DNA of 64,000 nt from Paracyclopina nana (GCA_019096065.1 JAGUCH010000008.1:3043001-3107000), one strand, 5' to 3'; shown: positions 36,101-49,262, numbered from the stretch's first letter. Made by a program: numbers and translations. The notes: generated by a model from the letters alone, not told the origin.

Positions 36101-39100
36101 AAGTCACGCGGGAACCGAAGAACCAACGGCTTGATGACGACGACGATGGAACTAACTGAAAAAACACCGCACAAATAGGCTCACCTAATGTGATCCCATG
36201 CTCGATACAGTATATATACCTGATAAGTGAAAAAAGCTGACCATTGGAAAGGTTTTGCTCGAGGCTCTCAACATGACATAGCACACCACTTTTTTTGCTG
36301 GCTTAGTAGTTTCAGTGAAGCACAATTTTTGGTTGCCTGAGAATAAGCCACTTAGAGAGCTCCTAAAATATTCAGAGAACTTTTCGTTGTGTGCTATTAG
36401 CTTAGCTAAGATGCTCAGATACAACTACGCAATTAGTAAGATTCTCGACATGTTGAGCTTGCCGCTGTCTGGTCCTTTTTTCAAGTTTCCTCGCGCGGTG
36501 TTTCTGTCATCTGAGTTGGCATATTGCAATTTTGTGGCAACTAGAAACCAACTCCAGAACTTGTGGGCAAAACTTTGGGCCTGGTATAAGCTAAGAGGAG
36601 CAGGAGAAGGTATTAGTTGCTGGCTCCTTTTTGGCAATCATTGAAACTTTGCTGCTGTGAAATGGCCAAAGTAGGAGCACATTTACCTCGGAAACGACGA
36701 CGCAAAAGTTGCCTAATCAACCATTATCACACTATGTTTCAGGTCACGAGGCCCAAGCTCCGAAGAGAAAACTTGCAAACTTTACAGTGTACGAAAATCT
36801 CAGCTTTCAGCGCCGTATTTTCCTTCATCAATATTTGGTCAATTTGAGTAGAAAAAACTGGCTTTCTAGATTTTGTTAGGCTAAGGGATCTCGTTTTGAT
36901 TATCGCTAGATGATAAATAAGAGTAAGCTTTCTTTTTAGTGTTTTATGAGTGTAGCTAATGTGAAGTCCCAAGGGACATCAATACCACGGTTTTCCCTTT
37001 TTCTTTACCAGCTTTCACCAGAAACCCATTTTCCACTTTCCAACTGCGAGGCAGTTTGTAGACTTGATCCACTTTCCATTTTGCTTTCAAGCGCTCCTCT
37101 TTTGTTGCTGATTCTGCCACTGCACAAGCAATTTGAAACTGGTTCAGAGCCTCATGGCAAAGCACTCGAGAAGTCATTAAAAAGCCGTAATTACCTTGTG
37201 GACGAGAGCTGACATTTGAAAGTGTACTACTACTGCAATATGCTGGCTGTTTTGGCAATGTTGATGGGATATTTTGCCCCATCTTTTACCCTTTCTCTTG
37301 GTTCTAGAAGCTTTCACTTTTTCTTCTCTCTGACAAGCACTACGGGGATAATGGACACTTTCCAGGCAAAACCAAGAGCCTAACTACTGAACTGCACGTA
37401 CTTGAAAATGGCTGCAGAAGATTGCAATTAACCCCGAATACTTTTGAAAGCTTTCATTCGCTTGGTGCTCAAGTAGAACTAGTAAGTTTGGGTTCTATGA
37501 TCCGTATACACATAGATGGAGCCCCATTTGCATACCACCACTTACGTACGCGGTACTACCTATATGTACTAGAGCAAAATTCAGCAAAAACTAGGGAGGA
37601 AAATATGACACTCAAGGGTCTATCCTGCTTCTCCAAGAGAATCTCCTTCAGTTTTATTCAGACGACCAAAAAATTGGATGCCTCTGTCAAATATAGAGGA
37701 TCGATTCTCATGGCAACAAATATATATCTGCTTTTAAACTGAATTCTCCAGAGAAGAAAAAAAAACCAGATTGATTTACTCAGTATTGCATTTGCAGAAA
37801 TCTGATACAATCGATAGTTTTGCCTATAGAAGAAATGGCAGCAAAAAGTCTTGAATGCTACTAAAATAAAAGTAGGTTATGCAAGCCTCCAAAACGCACA
37901 CTAGTACCGCCAAATTACCTTGGAAACTTGAGACAAACTTTGTTGACATGAATTTTTTAATGAGTTTTTTGAGCTACTTACACCAAATAAAAAGCCATAT
38001 TTGTCATGCTGTAATCCTTTAAAATTAGCAGCTCTGAAAATTGCTAAAACAACCGACCTTGATAAAAGCCGCTGAAAAAGCAGAAGAATAAATGATTCTT
38101 GAGCATGGCGAAAGCAACGTTCAGAGATCTATCTCATTTCATTTCCTTCAGCTCTTTTAAGGAATCGTCTCCAGCTGCTGAGATGGGAAACGCAAGAGGA
38201 CCACAGTCAGCTTTATGCACCTCCAAAAACATGCCTGTTACGTAACTCACACACAAAAAAAATCTGACATCAAGGCCTTGAGCTGATTTGAGTAATTGGA
38301 TTATTTTGGTAGGTTTTCCCACAGTGCAGCATAAAAAAGGTTCCAAGTAGTGATTAATGATATACATCGTATGCTTATGCTAGTTTTCAATGCAATGATC
38401 ATAAGCTTGCCTACTACTTTTCTTAGTCCTTTCTTGAGAGCTAGACACATTTCTACCTATGATCTCTTGTGCACCAAATCGAGGCTCGTAAAAGTCCCTT
38501 GGGAAAACCTTTCTCTATAGTACACAAAGAACGGAAACCTGCAGGTTCAAAGCAGCTCGCAAACTCTCCTGTCTGTGAGAATAACACAAAGTACGACCAA
38601 TTGTTTCCCGAGTGATGCAAGCTCCAACTTCTTGAGCTGAAAAAAATTAGGTTCTTGATGCAAAACTTAAGCCAAAAGCTGATTTTGTCGTAACGCAGAT
38701 TAATTTTCTGATGTGATTTACAAGGTTACGTAAGGCTTTTGAGATTGAGGAAAAAACTGGCTGCCTTTGATCACTCACGGATCAGATTTTGAGCCATCTG
38801 ATAAAAAGTGCAGAGGATGATGTCATCGGCAAGTTTTCACCTCGCAATATACTTGCAGTTGGGTGGACATGTGTGTAATTGCAAAGTTGACACCATCATC
38901 AGCATGGAGATGGAACGAGATTGTGGACATCATCATCAAGAGTGAATCCAATCAGGAAAGCAAGTTCAGCAGGGAAGGAAGTTTGCCAACAACCCTATTC
39001 CGGTCCAAAAATGAGATATGCCAAGCTTGCATCAACACCTTATTTATAACACACCCTTCTTAGATATATGCCATGAAAGAGCTGGCTTCTCAAAGATTGA

Positions 39101-39290
39101 GACTTCACTATATCAGGATTTTCACGTCTTTTATGTCCACATTGAGCGTGATAAAAAGCAGCCAACTAGGGCAATGAAAGTGAGAAATTGAGCCAATTTC
39201 CAGAAGCCCTTTTAGCTGAGCATTATCTCCACTACTGAAGCTTTGTGCGCGCTCAATCGCGCTAAATTTAACAAAAAGGAAAAACTTTGT
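33193..39290. other. Intergenic stretch without recognisable genes
   Basis: Only short, unconvincing open frames are present and no protein family was recognised. Local AT-rich tracts and scattered CT-rich runs occur. I see no organised tandem repeat or long palindrome here. Confidence 0.5.
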
Positions 39291-39362
39291 GGGCTCAGCC
39301 GGGATTTGAACCCGGGACCTCCTGCACCCAAAGCAGGAATCATACCCCTAGACCACTAAGCC
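39291..39362 (-). tRNA. tRNA-Pro (anticodon TGG), copy 1
   Basis: 72 nt on the minus strand. The acceptor arms GGCTTAG and CTGAGCC pair, with one G-U. The anticodon loop is CTTTGGG with anticodon TGG, and the T loop is GGTTCAAATCC. A T-rich run follows on the minus strand (A runs at 39272-39284). No intron. The sequence is close to the usual animal tRNA-Pro. Confidence 0.95.
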
Positions 39363-39759
39363 ACCTTGCTACTGTAAAATTTGTTTTCATAATATTTTTT
39401 ATGTAGTCCCTTAAAAGCATTAAATGAGGTGGATTTTAGGACCATAATTGAATGGGGATTTTAAGATACAAAGAGGAGGGCCATAAAATCCTCAGGTTTT
39501 TGGTACCTGGATAATAAGAACTAAGCTAAAAAATCGGTTGAAATTCCACATGGGAGCTTAAAACCTTACAACCGGGATCGTATGATCTAAAGACCTCGGC
39601 TTTAATATCTAACAATCGGGTGTAACTACTAATTCTGTAAATTTTGTAAAAAGGTCAATAAGTTTAGCTGGTAAACTTAATACCGTAAGGATGCCTACGC
39701 TGTGACTTTTCCTCTAAAGACTATATCGCACAGAGTTTAATTAGAAATAAAAATAACTT

Positions 39760-39831
39760 GGGCTCAGCCGGGATTTGAACCCGGGACCTCCTGCACCCAA
39801 AGCAGGAATCATACCCCTAGACCACTAAGCC
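39760..39831 (-). tRNA. tRNA-Pro (anticodon TGG), copy 2
   Basis: Identical over all 72 nt to the tRNA at 39291-39362, same strand, with 397 bp between them. Flanks differ apart from a short A/T-rich run, so the duplication is old or gene conversion keeps the tRNAs alike. Confidence 0.95.
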
Positions 39832-40174
39832 ACTTCTCTCTTCTATAAATATTTCTTTTAATTTTGTTCTTACGTATTTCCACTCAATTTTTTGTTATTG
39901 GCAAGGTTCTGAGTAAATTACCACCTGCCAAACATCTTGTGTCAGCTAGTCCCATGGGAAAGTATCCGGACTTTCTAATCAAAAAGTGGGCCAGCAAAAA
40001 TCCCATCAACAAGGTTGACTCGGGCCTTGATTGAGATCTTATCTAAGGTCACCAAATGTGTGACGTGTTAATATCCGGCCTATCCCAACTTTTCCAGAAG
40101 TAACGTGTAGTCAAAGTCGACTGTTCAAGCCAGCAGTCGTCGGTAATGAATGTTGCAAACAAATCAAGGCAAAC

Positions 40175-42190
40175 ATGGAGGAAAAGTCAAACATTGCTGG
40201 CAATGGCGGCTCAAGTAAAAAAGGCAACGTTTCGCGAAAAGTAAGAAGATAATTAAGATTTGGCCGAGTGTTGACTTTTAATAGTCGGCTTTATTTTTTC
40301 ATAGCTGGTTTCGCTCAAGCGAAATATGGGCGTGCAGCCTCCAATCAAGCATGTCATGCCTGACATATCTGCTGTCAGTCCCAAAATTGATCGCAAGGGA
40401 ATAAAAATTGTCCACCCTGATAAAGTAGGCATTTTTCAAACAATAATCCATCCTTCATTTTCACCATTTTTAAATACGATACGCTAGACTGATCACATAG
40501 TGGCCAATTACAAAAGGCCGACGTTCGAAGGTCTGCAGGCCAAAATTGACAACAAAGGGATCAACGTTTCCCGCGGTGATCGGGCCTCTTTGGCTTCGTC
40601 CCTCCTCACTGGCCTCAATCACGACATGCCAAATATTAAAGGCATCAAGCACAAGGTGGACACCAAAGGGACTGACCTCGCAAAATTGCCTCCGAGCCCG
40701 AGCAAACTTGTTCACCAAGGATTACCTTACAACAAGCAAGATATCAGGGCTAAAGTGGGCTCGTGGAGATATCAATTCCTCACGGTGAGAAAAACTCAAT
40801 TGGATCATAGCTGTTTTTTCAAATTTCTGCTTGGCTAAAAATAAAGGCATATCTAAATTTTTTTCATCACATGACTTGGTAATATTTTGCCTAATGCAAA
40901 TTGAGTGGAAATTATCATGTCTCCTCGGTGACACTTTTATTATGAAGTGATTACTGCTACTACAGCATATACACACAACACTAACTTTGTTTGCAGCCTG
41001 GAAGTTTGGCTTTGTTACCTCGAGAGCTAGAGAGGGCGGAGAGAGACACGTCAACTCAGACTGTGTCTCTAAGAGACTCTTCTGTTCAAGTGGTTGCAAC
41101 GCAACTTCTTCATGACGACAACAACGACACAGACTCTTTAGCCTCGTTTGTGGCCATCAAATACGGAAAAACGAGCAAAAGCCAAGAAATACGCGAGGAA
41201 GAGCTAGAGAGCATGACGGCTTTCCAACCGCCCTTGGGTCCGTCTGTTGCAATTCAGACGTCCTGTTTTGATGAGGTTATTGAGGTCAGAGACGAAGTCA
41301 TCTCCATCGATTCTGGGTATGGCAATGACATGCTTTCAGAGGAAAAAATTAAGGAGGCCACCGAGGAAGATGATACCAACAGAAGTAAAGAGAAAGCAGA
41401 AGAAGTGGCTACCATTAAAGATGATGAAAATGATACTGAGGATCAACTGGAAAAAATAAAGGAGGTCAACGTGCAAGAGGTTTCCACGATATATCACGAA
41501 GCTGAGACAACTGAGGATTGGCCGAGACCTTTTCAAGCCCAAATTGAGGATGATGACGAGCTAATCTCCATCCCGGATGGATTTTTTGACTCTAGTCCAC
41601 ACAAGGAAGAGCAGCCTGGAAGTGTTGACTTTCCAGAGACAACAGAAGCTTTCTCTGAAGAAATTGCATCAAGTTGTATCAAAAGTGACTCAAAGTCAGT
41701 GCGTTCCCCTGCTTCTTCAGTAAGTTCAGTTGAGGTGACAACGCTGGCAGTTATCACCCAGCCAAAGAAGACCAATTTCGAGCAAGCCAAGCCAATCAGC
41801 TCTGTTGATCAGAGACCTTCGCGACGGCTTCCGCAAAGAGAAAGCAGCATTAAAACGGGCTTATTCGGCGATTCGCAAGGCAACAGCACCACTTGTTGTT
41901 CTTGTTTTGGTTACTCCTCAAACTCTCGCGTCTCTTCATTGGCCACTTTGTCATCCTCAGCTTCAAGACCAATGTTGATAAGTGGGACCACGAGACGGAG
42001 TTTTCCTTGCTTTGAAACCACCGATTATTCAGGCAAGAGTGCCTCGGCGAAAAGAAGCCCAAAAGGGGTGCAGAAGATAGCAGTGAAAGAATCAGTGCAT
42101 GAAAAGCCTAGTAATTTGGAGAGAGTCCAGGAATCCAATTTGCGAGAGATGAGTGCTACAACACAACTTGGCCTGAGGGGATGGCTTTGA
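40175..42190 (+). CDS. 558-aa protein with tau/MAP-like repeats and acidic tail
   Basis: Four exons in phase 0: 40175-40240, 40305-40424, 40488-40784, 40997-42190. The N-terminal half has related short segments, SPKIDRKGIKI, QAKIDNKGINV, KHKVDTKGTDL and IRAKVGSW, each Lys-[IV]-[DG] flanked by basic residues. The spacing is about 35-45 residues, and IRAKVGS recalls the V-x-SK-[IV]-GS core of tau/MAP2/MAP4 microtubule-binding repeats. The large last exon is Ser/Glu/Asp-rich and probably disordered. A microtubule-associated role is a hypothesis only: the PGGG half of tau repeats is absent. Exon 3 is begun at 40488 because that acceptor keeps the frame; the nearer AG at 40499-40500 would not. Confidence 0.7.
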
Positions 42191-45100
42191 AGTGGATTGT
42201 CAAGCAAATATACTACTTTTCTCATTACAATTATGGCATGCAGCTTATGCTCTAGTACAAAGCTGTTTGCTGTTAAGCCGATTTGCAGGGGGTCTTGGCT
42301 AATCTGCAGGGGCGGCCAAATCGTTAAAAAATTACCTTCTCATACCATGTTTTGAATCTAGGTCAATTTGGCCAAACACTCGTCACTCTTGACTTGATTT
42401 AAAGTGCTATTTTTGCCTGTAGGGAAAGAAAATCCCCCATAATCCCCTTGTCATCCGTAGATGAAGGTAGCAGAGCTGGTGGGTCCATCTTCCATTTCCA
42501 ATGTAGCTGGTTATTGGCTTTCCTCTCTCCCCTTTTCTTTCTTTTTACGTAATGCATGTCCAAGAGCCATTTACTTGCCTTTTTTAGCCAACATTACTCC
42601 GCTACTCGTCATTTGGAACTGGTGTGAAACAATTTAAAAGTAATTACACAAAAGTTGATGGTTTCTCCGACATCATGTACTGCTATGCAACCAGTTTATA
42701 CTGCATGATCCTTGCGAGGAATATTAATGTAAAAAAGTTGCTATTTACAAAACTAGTACTCGGGAAACTTCACCGCAAGGCAGCAAAAAGAGCAAGGTAG
42801 CCTTAGTAGTAATGCGTTTTATCTTGCTAATTGATATTCAATTCCTTCCATGCTATGATAAAAATCATTAAATATTGTTGCTCAGCAACGAGCAAAACCG
42901 ACGTACAGAGGATGTATTTTGAGGAAAATCTGAAATGAGGGCATCATTGACCAAAAATAGTGGGCAACATTTGAAGCGGCAGACAATGGCTCCCATGGGA
43001 CAGATCTTTATGTAGCATTTGCCAGCGACTCAGCTAAGCTAAATTGTAATGTATGGGCGATGTGCAGACGCAAAGGCGACAATGCTCCAATTTCAATGGG
43101 AATTCTTCATCTATTATTCGGCCTTGTCATCTTCACTTTGGGCTTCACAGAAGAACTTTTCACGCTTGAAGAATAGCTTTTAGAAAAGAGCAACCGCCAA
43201 GAAAAAAAAGGTGAATGCTGCTGCAGTAGAAGGCTCTGAGATGATTAAAAAAGCTGCTTTCAAAGTCAGAGAGTCTAATCAATGAACAATTTCTGGTGAA
43301 ATCGTAGCATAATGTAGCGTGCAACGCAAGTCATGAAGCTCACTTCAGTAGGGTTTATATAAGCCTATTTAAGGGCCCTAATTAAAAACTGTACACAAAC
43401 CTTATTTTACGTCAGTCACGGCGTAAACTTAAACTGCTCCTTCAAAACATAATAAAAAATGATATTTTTTTGCTGCGTGAATATTTCCAGCCAAAAAACT
43501 GAGGAAAATTGGATTTATAGACAAAGTTTTTCATGCTGTCTGCATGGGCTCAAAGAGCTGGAAAGCAGAGGGATTTCCTAACTTCTTTGGCCTCGTTTTA
43601 TTATAGCATGGCACACCCCCTAATACTGCTACGATGATCTATTGTTTTTTGGAGAGATCTCAGCTTGCTTTCACGATGTGTCGTGATTGGTATTCACGCA
43701 TATTTGGCCCGGTTTCCCCCCTGCTGCTGCTTCTTGAAATCAGAGAGCTCCCTTTCAGGAAATTCCAGTTCATTCATTCCTGTATTATTGACTGAGCTTC
43801 TCCAACGTGATTACAAGGATGGCTGCCAACTATTAATCTAACCATAATCCAAATGCTATAATTACAAGCACAAATATTTGCTGGAAACCAAAAATGAAAA
43901 ACGAGATTTTTATAGGAGAAAGTTCTGGGAAAAAAAGGCAGACTTTTTGGTGGTGCGATCTCTCTTCTTGTTATCTAGATTATTAGAGGCCAAGACAGAT
44001 CTTTCACGAAAAAACTTTTTTCTCGGCCTGAAGGATAAGTAGACGTGATATCTAGCTAAAAGTAGAGTAAATACATCATAGGCCTTTTTGCAGGTTGACT
44101 AAGCGGCTGTCTGTCTAGCTTGAAATTCCGGGAACAGAGACGACCATCCATCTTCATTTTGCGGCCATAGTACATTTTATAGATGTGATGCTACGTCCCA
44201 CGCACGTCAGAATACTGCTACTACTATTTGCCACTACATACTACGTTCAGAAAATACTACGTCAAAATTCTCCCCACTTCTTGTCAGAGACTGTGATGGT
44301 GGTAAAAGCTGGACCAAAATTGATACCAGTCTGCGTTATCAAGGATGACACATGCATCCGAGGAAAAATTGCAAATTTCCTCTCTGTATTCTCCGAGGAA
44401 AATAATTACTGAGCGAGAAAATAATTGCTTTGTTCCCTTAAGATGATGATGTTGATGGGGGGAACAAATCGAAGTACGAGGAAGAGAAATTGTCTGCTGT
44501 TCCAAGAGGGGTCGTGTTGAATAATATTACCCTTTCTTTATACTTTCACTTGACCCTTCTGGGTGCATCAGCAAAGCAAACTGAGGCCGTTGAGGAAGTT
44601 GAAAAAGCAGGAGCTAAAGGCTTTTAGTGAATTGGAGAAACACTATTATATCCCTCTGAGCAATAAAGGGCAATGACAAAATAGCGCGGGGCTTTCAATT
44701 TACATCGACAATCCATCAACAGCAAAGGAGGCCATCCATCAATTACCGCAAGTATGGAGCACATCTGGCCAAAAAATGACTCGGTGGATGACATGTTTTC
44801 CTTCTCTTAGAATGCTCGGGCTAGAAAAAATCATTCAGTTTGGATATTTCTGCATGGTGACAAAACACTTGCTTGCCAGACAAATGGACCACAAGGGAGC
44901 TTAATAGTCGACAGCAAATTCATCCCAATATCCATTATTTTTGCCATTTATACTAGTGCAGAAATTGATTGCTTTGACCATGTGCAATTGCTCCCATATC
45001 AGCTTAATGGACAGATATTCTGTTAATGACGATGCCAAAAGTCGGTCTAAATTGTGTCAACAATAAAAAAGAAAGCTCTATTTGCGAGCAATTATCATTA

Positions 45101-45219
45101 AAAGCCCGAGGTTGAGAGGTTGCGTGAGAGTCGAGTTGAATAGAAGTAGCGCAGATGCTCATCAGGAAAACAAATGAGACATGTCAACAAATAACGAAAA
45201 TGGCCGCAACTTGAAGCAG
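42191..45219. other. Intergenic stretch without recognisable genes
   Basis: No supported exon. It includes the 3' ends of two converging genes, but clear poly(A) signals were not fixed for either. No organised repeats seen. Confidence 0.5.
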
Positions 45220-46216
45220 CTAAAACCATTTGAACATTATTCCCGTCATGAAAACGATGAAAGCCACACTGACGAGCATGATGAGACTTGCTGCCCCTCT
45301 GAACATGCAATCATCGCATTTTTCTGATCTGCATTGCTCTGGAGTCTGCTCCAGGCTGGTTGGCAGAGTGAGTGGTTGAGCCGGTGGTTGTGGTACCACA
45401 CTCAAGTCATAGCTTTGGATTTGATGCTGCACCAAGGGATGGTTGATGTGCACCCTCGGCCTGAAGGAGAAAGAAGACACTTTTGGCATCAAATGTTTGA
45501 TCTACATAAAGACGCTGGTCGCTGGATGATGTAAGAGCGGCATGACATTATTGGACCAATCAAAATCAGGTGCAAATTGGCAATGGCCAATCAGAAGTTA
45601 GTATTTTGTTGACGTTTTGTGGTCTTGCGAAACGAGACAATTTTTTTAAGGATCGTGTAAAGCATAAAGTTTAAAAAATATTTTGCAAAACAAAATCACT
45701 GCTTCAACTTGTGAGATATTTTCCACGAAGAAGATTATGAAGCAACATTTTAAGCCACCAAAACAATGGGTTTATTGATGAACCTATTGAAAAGCTCGTT
45801 TTTTTGGCGGCTTGTACTTTTGCACCAAGAAAATGCCATGCCGCTCTTATTTAGATCTACTCGAGAATACATGGTTACATAAGGGATGCTGGGGCTGGAC
45901 GCAGTTGGAAAACATCATTAAATCTGTCTGCTCCAAAGTGATCACTCTCCATCTTTTCGGAACCAGGTAAGCCACCACCCTTCACAGTAGTAGAATTCGA
46001 TCCCAAAATGGAGGATTGTTTGTGAGCTTGTGAGCTTGGCCTTTGATTTCTGGGAAAAAGTGCATTCAAGTCAGCTGATCCTGCAGGCTCTCGCTGCTCA
46101 ACTGGTTTCGGGCAAACAATCCCTGAAATGCTTGGTATTTCGGGTGCTTTTCAGAAATTTGCGTTTTTACCTCGTGTATCAGTGAATCTGATCCTCTGTT
46201 GTCGGTCAAGGCTCAT
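45220..46216 (-). CDS. 176-aa protein with C-terminal membrane segment, unknown
   Basis: Three exons right to left: 46216-46171, 46122-45879, 45460-45220. Phases match (1, then 2), giving 176 aa. The N-terminal part is polar (RQQRIRFTDTRG at the start). A Pro-rich linker and a Cys cluster (CRSEKCDDC) come next. One hydrophobic segment of about 20 residues (IMLVSVAFIVFMTG) ends just before the last residues FKWF. There is no signal peptide, so it looks tail-anchored with the bulk in the cytosol. Exon 3 is taken from the TTCTCCTTCAG acceptor because this restores frame; the AG at 45502-45503 does not. Intron 2 contains a MITE. No family recognised. Confidence 0.65.
45534..45847. mobile_element. 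314-bp MITE with TA target duplication
   Basis: The inverted ends are AGAGCGGCATGACATT and AGAGCGGCATGGCATT (read from the right), flanked on both sides by TA. A TA duplication suggests Tc1/mariner-type mobilisation. It sits in intron 2 of the tail-anchored protein gene. Only non-coding sequence lies inside. Confidence 0.75.
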
Positions 46217-48950
46217 GGGGTTGAGAATTTGAGTATCTTCAAGGCTGCTTTGCAGCTAACTGAAGCTGCTCGACTAAAATTTGATTTCCTTTTGGGGCCT
46301 CTCTGCAGCATTTAAAGGTCATCATCCCCTACCTTTCTCTCTCCAATATGAAATGTCAATTTTGAGGCACCAGCCAAAAAAAAGTACTCTGCTACCAGCG
46401 TAACTTTCTGTTCACTAGGGCTTTACACCCATTCATGATTTACTCCTTTTTCCAATACCCTCATAAATCATGGAGAAGCCTTAAAACTGAATTACAGCTA
46501 GTCGATGTAAATGAGTGCCCCGCCATTTTCTGCCCCACCACATTGAGGTATTTTAATTTTGTACCCAAGAGCATTAATAGGCAATGAAAGCTAGGGGACA
46601 GACAAAGGGAAATTGACCCGAGGGGGTGGCGAATACGAAAACACGAAAGCAATCACAGTCAGTCGTCGTCGTAGAATTCCTGAATGCCCTCGAGTGTTGA
46701 GGAATTTTCTGGTCGACCCTATTTAGCCCTTTCCTTTCTGGAGGAGCTACGAGAGGAAGACAGATGGCCCCTTTTTTCGCGTACTTTCCAAGAAAGTGAG
46801 TGTTTTTAGAGCAGCAGTGTATAGAGTGGAGCTTACTCTTTCTCTTGACTGCTGGCCACCTCAAGGGAAATCTTGTTAATGTCAACAAAACCAACAAAAG
46901 TGCTATATTTTCTTTGACTTTTTCAAAGCATAATTCATCACGACATATTAAGAGCTCCGGCTTTCCTTTTTACTACTACGGCTAGTTTACCAGTCACGCA
47001 GTTTTAAGGGCGCGTCAGCAAGCAAGCAAGGCTTATCTTTTTCAAGCTTGAGCAATCAAATTTTCGATTCCTTTGGGTGCTGTAAAAGCCCCTAGATTGG
47101 CAGCATTCACGCCTCGGAATTGAGTCTAAAAGTAGCGGTTCCCGCCTCTAAGGTTTCCCCGTGCGTAGCAATCGCGGACTTCCCATTTGCTTGCTCTGTC
47201 ACGACCTTGCGTCGACAATAATATCGGCACAATATGGTATTATCGCACTCAGCTTAAATCTTTTATGGTATGAAAGCTAACTCCTTCGCCACTGCAGTTG
47301 CAGATTTCATAGGCTATGTAATGGCCGCGAGCAAGAAGACTCGGGTTTTTTTCCTGCTAGGCAAAATGAATTGTCTAATTTCCGCGTTGCTTTTTCTCCA
47401 CGTTTCTTGGCTGATCAGGTGTCAGTCACATGCTCAGCTAGGCTCAAAATTAGACTCTGTCAGTCTGGCTTCTCCTGAGGCCAAGTCCGTTCATTTAGCT
47501 CTAAACTAGAGTTCAAAGTTGTGCGCAGAGGAGGACAAAAAATGGCGGAAACTTTGCCCTCACAGACAATTTGAAGTTTTGAGGGCTGCTGCTGCTGTGA
47601 GAAGTGAGAAGCTTGATTAGAAGAGCCTTCTTTTTGGCCTTGATGCTCGCTCATTTTTTTTTTTTTTTGCTGAAAGTCCATTGAATTTTGAAAGCAACCT
47701 TTTTTCGACAAAAGCATCTTGCAGCCAGAGTCTCTCTTTTTTCCCTGAAAAGGAAGCTTTTAGCAGTGCATTTCTTCCACATAGAAGCGAAAGGCTAAGG
47801 GAGCTTGACTAGGCTTTTCTCAATATCATCACTATAAAAGTGCCAGACTTGATAAATTCACAGGCACTACTGCACTGTCAACAAGTCCTAAACCAGTGAA
47901 AGATGGCCGACGCACTAGACAAGAGGCGTAAAGATGCAGTTTCCATTTCATGAATGCAGCTCAATTCTAGAAAGCTGATGAAAGGTTTGGAGAGTCGTTT
48001 GAACTTTATTGCGCTAGAATACAGAAATGACTTAAATTGGTGATTGTTGTACTAGGCTTTTGAATACGTTTTTGGGAAACCATAATTTTTAGGATTTTTT
48101 CCGAGCAAGGTTGGTGTACTGCAAGTTTATGAGAGCCCAACTTAGCTTCATTTGTACGCATATTTGGTAAAATATTGGAGTGAACTTTTGAGAAACTGAA
48201 ATGTTACATAAAATTGAATGAAGACTTTTACAGGCAAAAAGAACCTTTCCGAAGAAAAAATAATCCGTTTAGCTGAGGAGAAGATCAACTTCAATTGCTT
48301 TGATTTTTGGCTCAATATTTCTAAGGAAAGCTCATTTGTTTCGGCTTTCCGAAACTTCCAAGCAAATTTTGTGACTTTTAAGCAGGTAGGAAAAAAAAGA
48401 TGAAAGGATGGCTTACCCTGACCGTTGTTGGGAAACCATTTTGGTTGCAGCTCTCAGAATTACAAATCTCCCAAAAAATGAATCGCCACAAATGCTTGGA
48501 AACTTTCTTCCGTGCATTCAAGACGATATTCCTCTGAAAAGATAGTCTTGCAAGATGCGTAAAAGAGAAATGGATAATTTCAAGATTGGAAATTTAAGAA
48601 TCGAAAAACTCTTGACGATGGAAAACATGGGTTCTGATGTTGTTTGAAGCCACATGTGTTTTCGCCAAGTTCTGTAAAAGTTGCAAAAGAAACCTATTGG
48701 TAAATTATTTCAAAATTACAATATCCTTTTAACTTTTTTTTCAAAGGAAGCTTCCGTCACAATTTGCAGCTGAAAATAAGTAAGCCTAGATCTTTTGCCG
48801 CACATTTATTCAACGAAAGAATTTCCTAATACCTAGAGCTAGTTTTCTAAAAAAAAATAACCAAACTGTTGCGGTAATTACACTTTTCTTTTAATGAATA
48901 TGTCTTTTCATGCTCTCTAATCGCATTAATGTTGTTCGTTCATTTCTTTT
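46217..48950. other. Mostly non-coding stretch
   Basis: No firm gene. It probably includes the promoter of the minus-strand tail-anchored protein gene. One isolated signal-peptide-like exon is listed separately. There is a long T run near 47655-47668. Confidence 0.45.
47366..47418 (+). CDS. Possible signal-peptide first exon (isolated)
   Basis: ATG opens MNCLISALLFLHVSWLI, a good signal-peptide shape, and AG|GTGTCAG could serve as a donor. No in-phase downstream exon was recognised, so this may be chance. If real, it would start a secreted or membrane protein whose other exons I could not find. Confidence 0.2.
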
Positions 48951-49262
48951 AGCCCGGTTCCAACAATGAAAATCAGTATAGTATGGACACCTTACTTGTA
49001 CTTATAAGTATAGTATGGTCCGTGCTAGCTCGCGCGCTCAGCTGCACCATACTATACTGGTTAATCGTACTTATACTATACTTATTAGCCCGGTTCCAAC
49101 ACGGGATATCAGCATAGTGCAGTGCGGTAAACCAGTTAAGTCAGGTCGAGCTGAGCGCGCGAGCTAGCTGTGACCTGACTATGCTAAAAAGTCAAGTTAC
49201 GTCTCTTGACTATGCTGATTTACCATGTTGGAACCGGGCTATTTTGTTGTTGGAACCGGGCT
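48951..49262. mobile_element. Outer AGCCCGGTTCCAACA-family MITE (copy 2)
   Basis: Ends AGCCCGGTTCCAACA and its complement, flanked by TTT on both sides. The outer arms contain AGTATAGTATGG-type inverted sequence. The element is interrupted by a 154-bp relative; without that and one duplication it would be about 155 bp. Confidence 0.85.
49087..49240. mobile_element. Inner nested MITE (copy 3)
   Basis: 154 bp, ends AGCCCGGTTCCAACA and its complement, flanked by ATT at 49084-49086 and 49241-49243. It is inserted inside the outer MITE near its right end. It is nearly identical to copy 1 (20495-20648) in reverse orientation, while the outer element is clearly different internally, so at least two subfamilies exist. 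Confidence 0.9.

Noticed and set aside
36027-36284. Minus-strand 85-codon frame with a Ser run
   Set aside because: No splice partners or domain, and composition similar to surrounding non-coding sequence.
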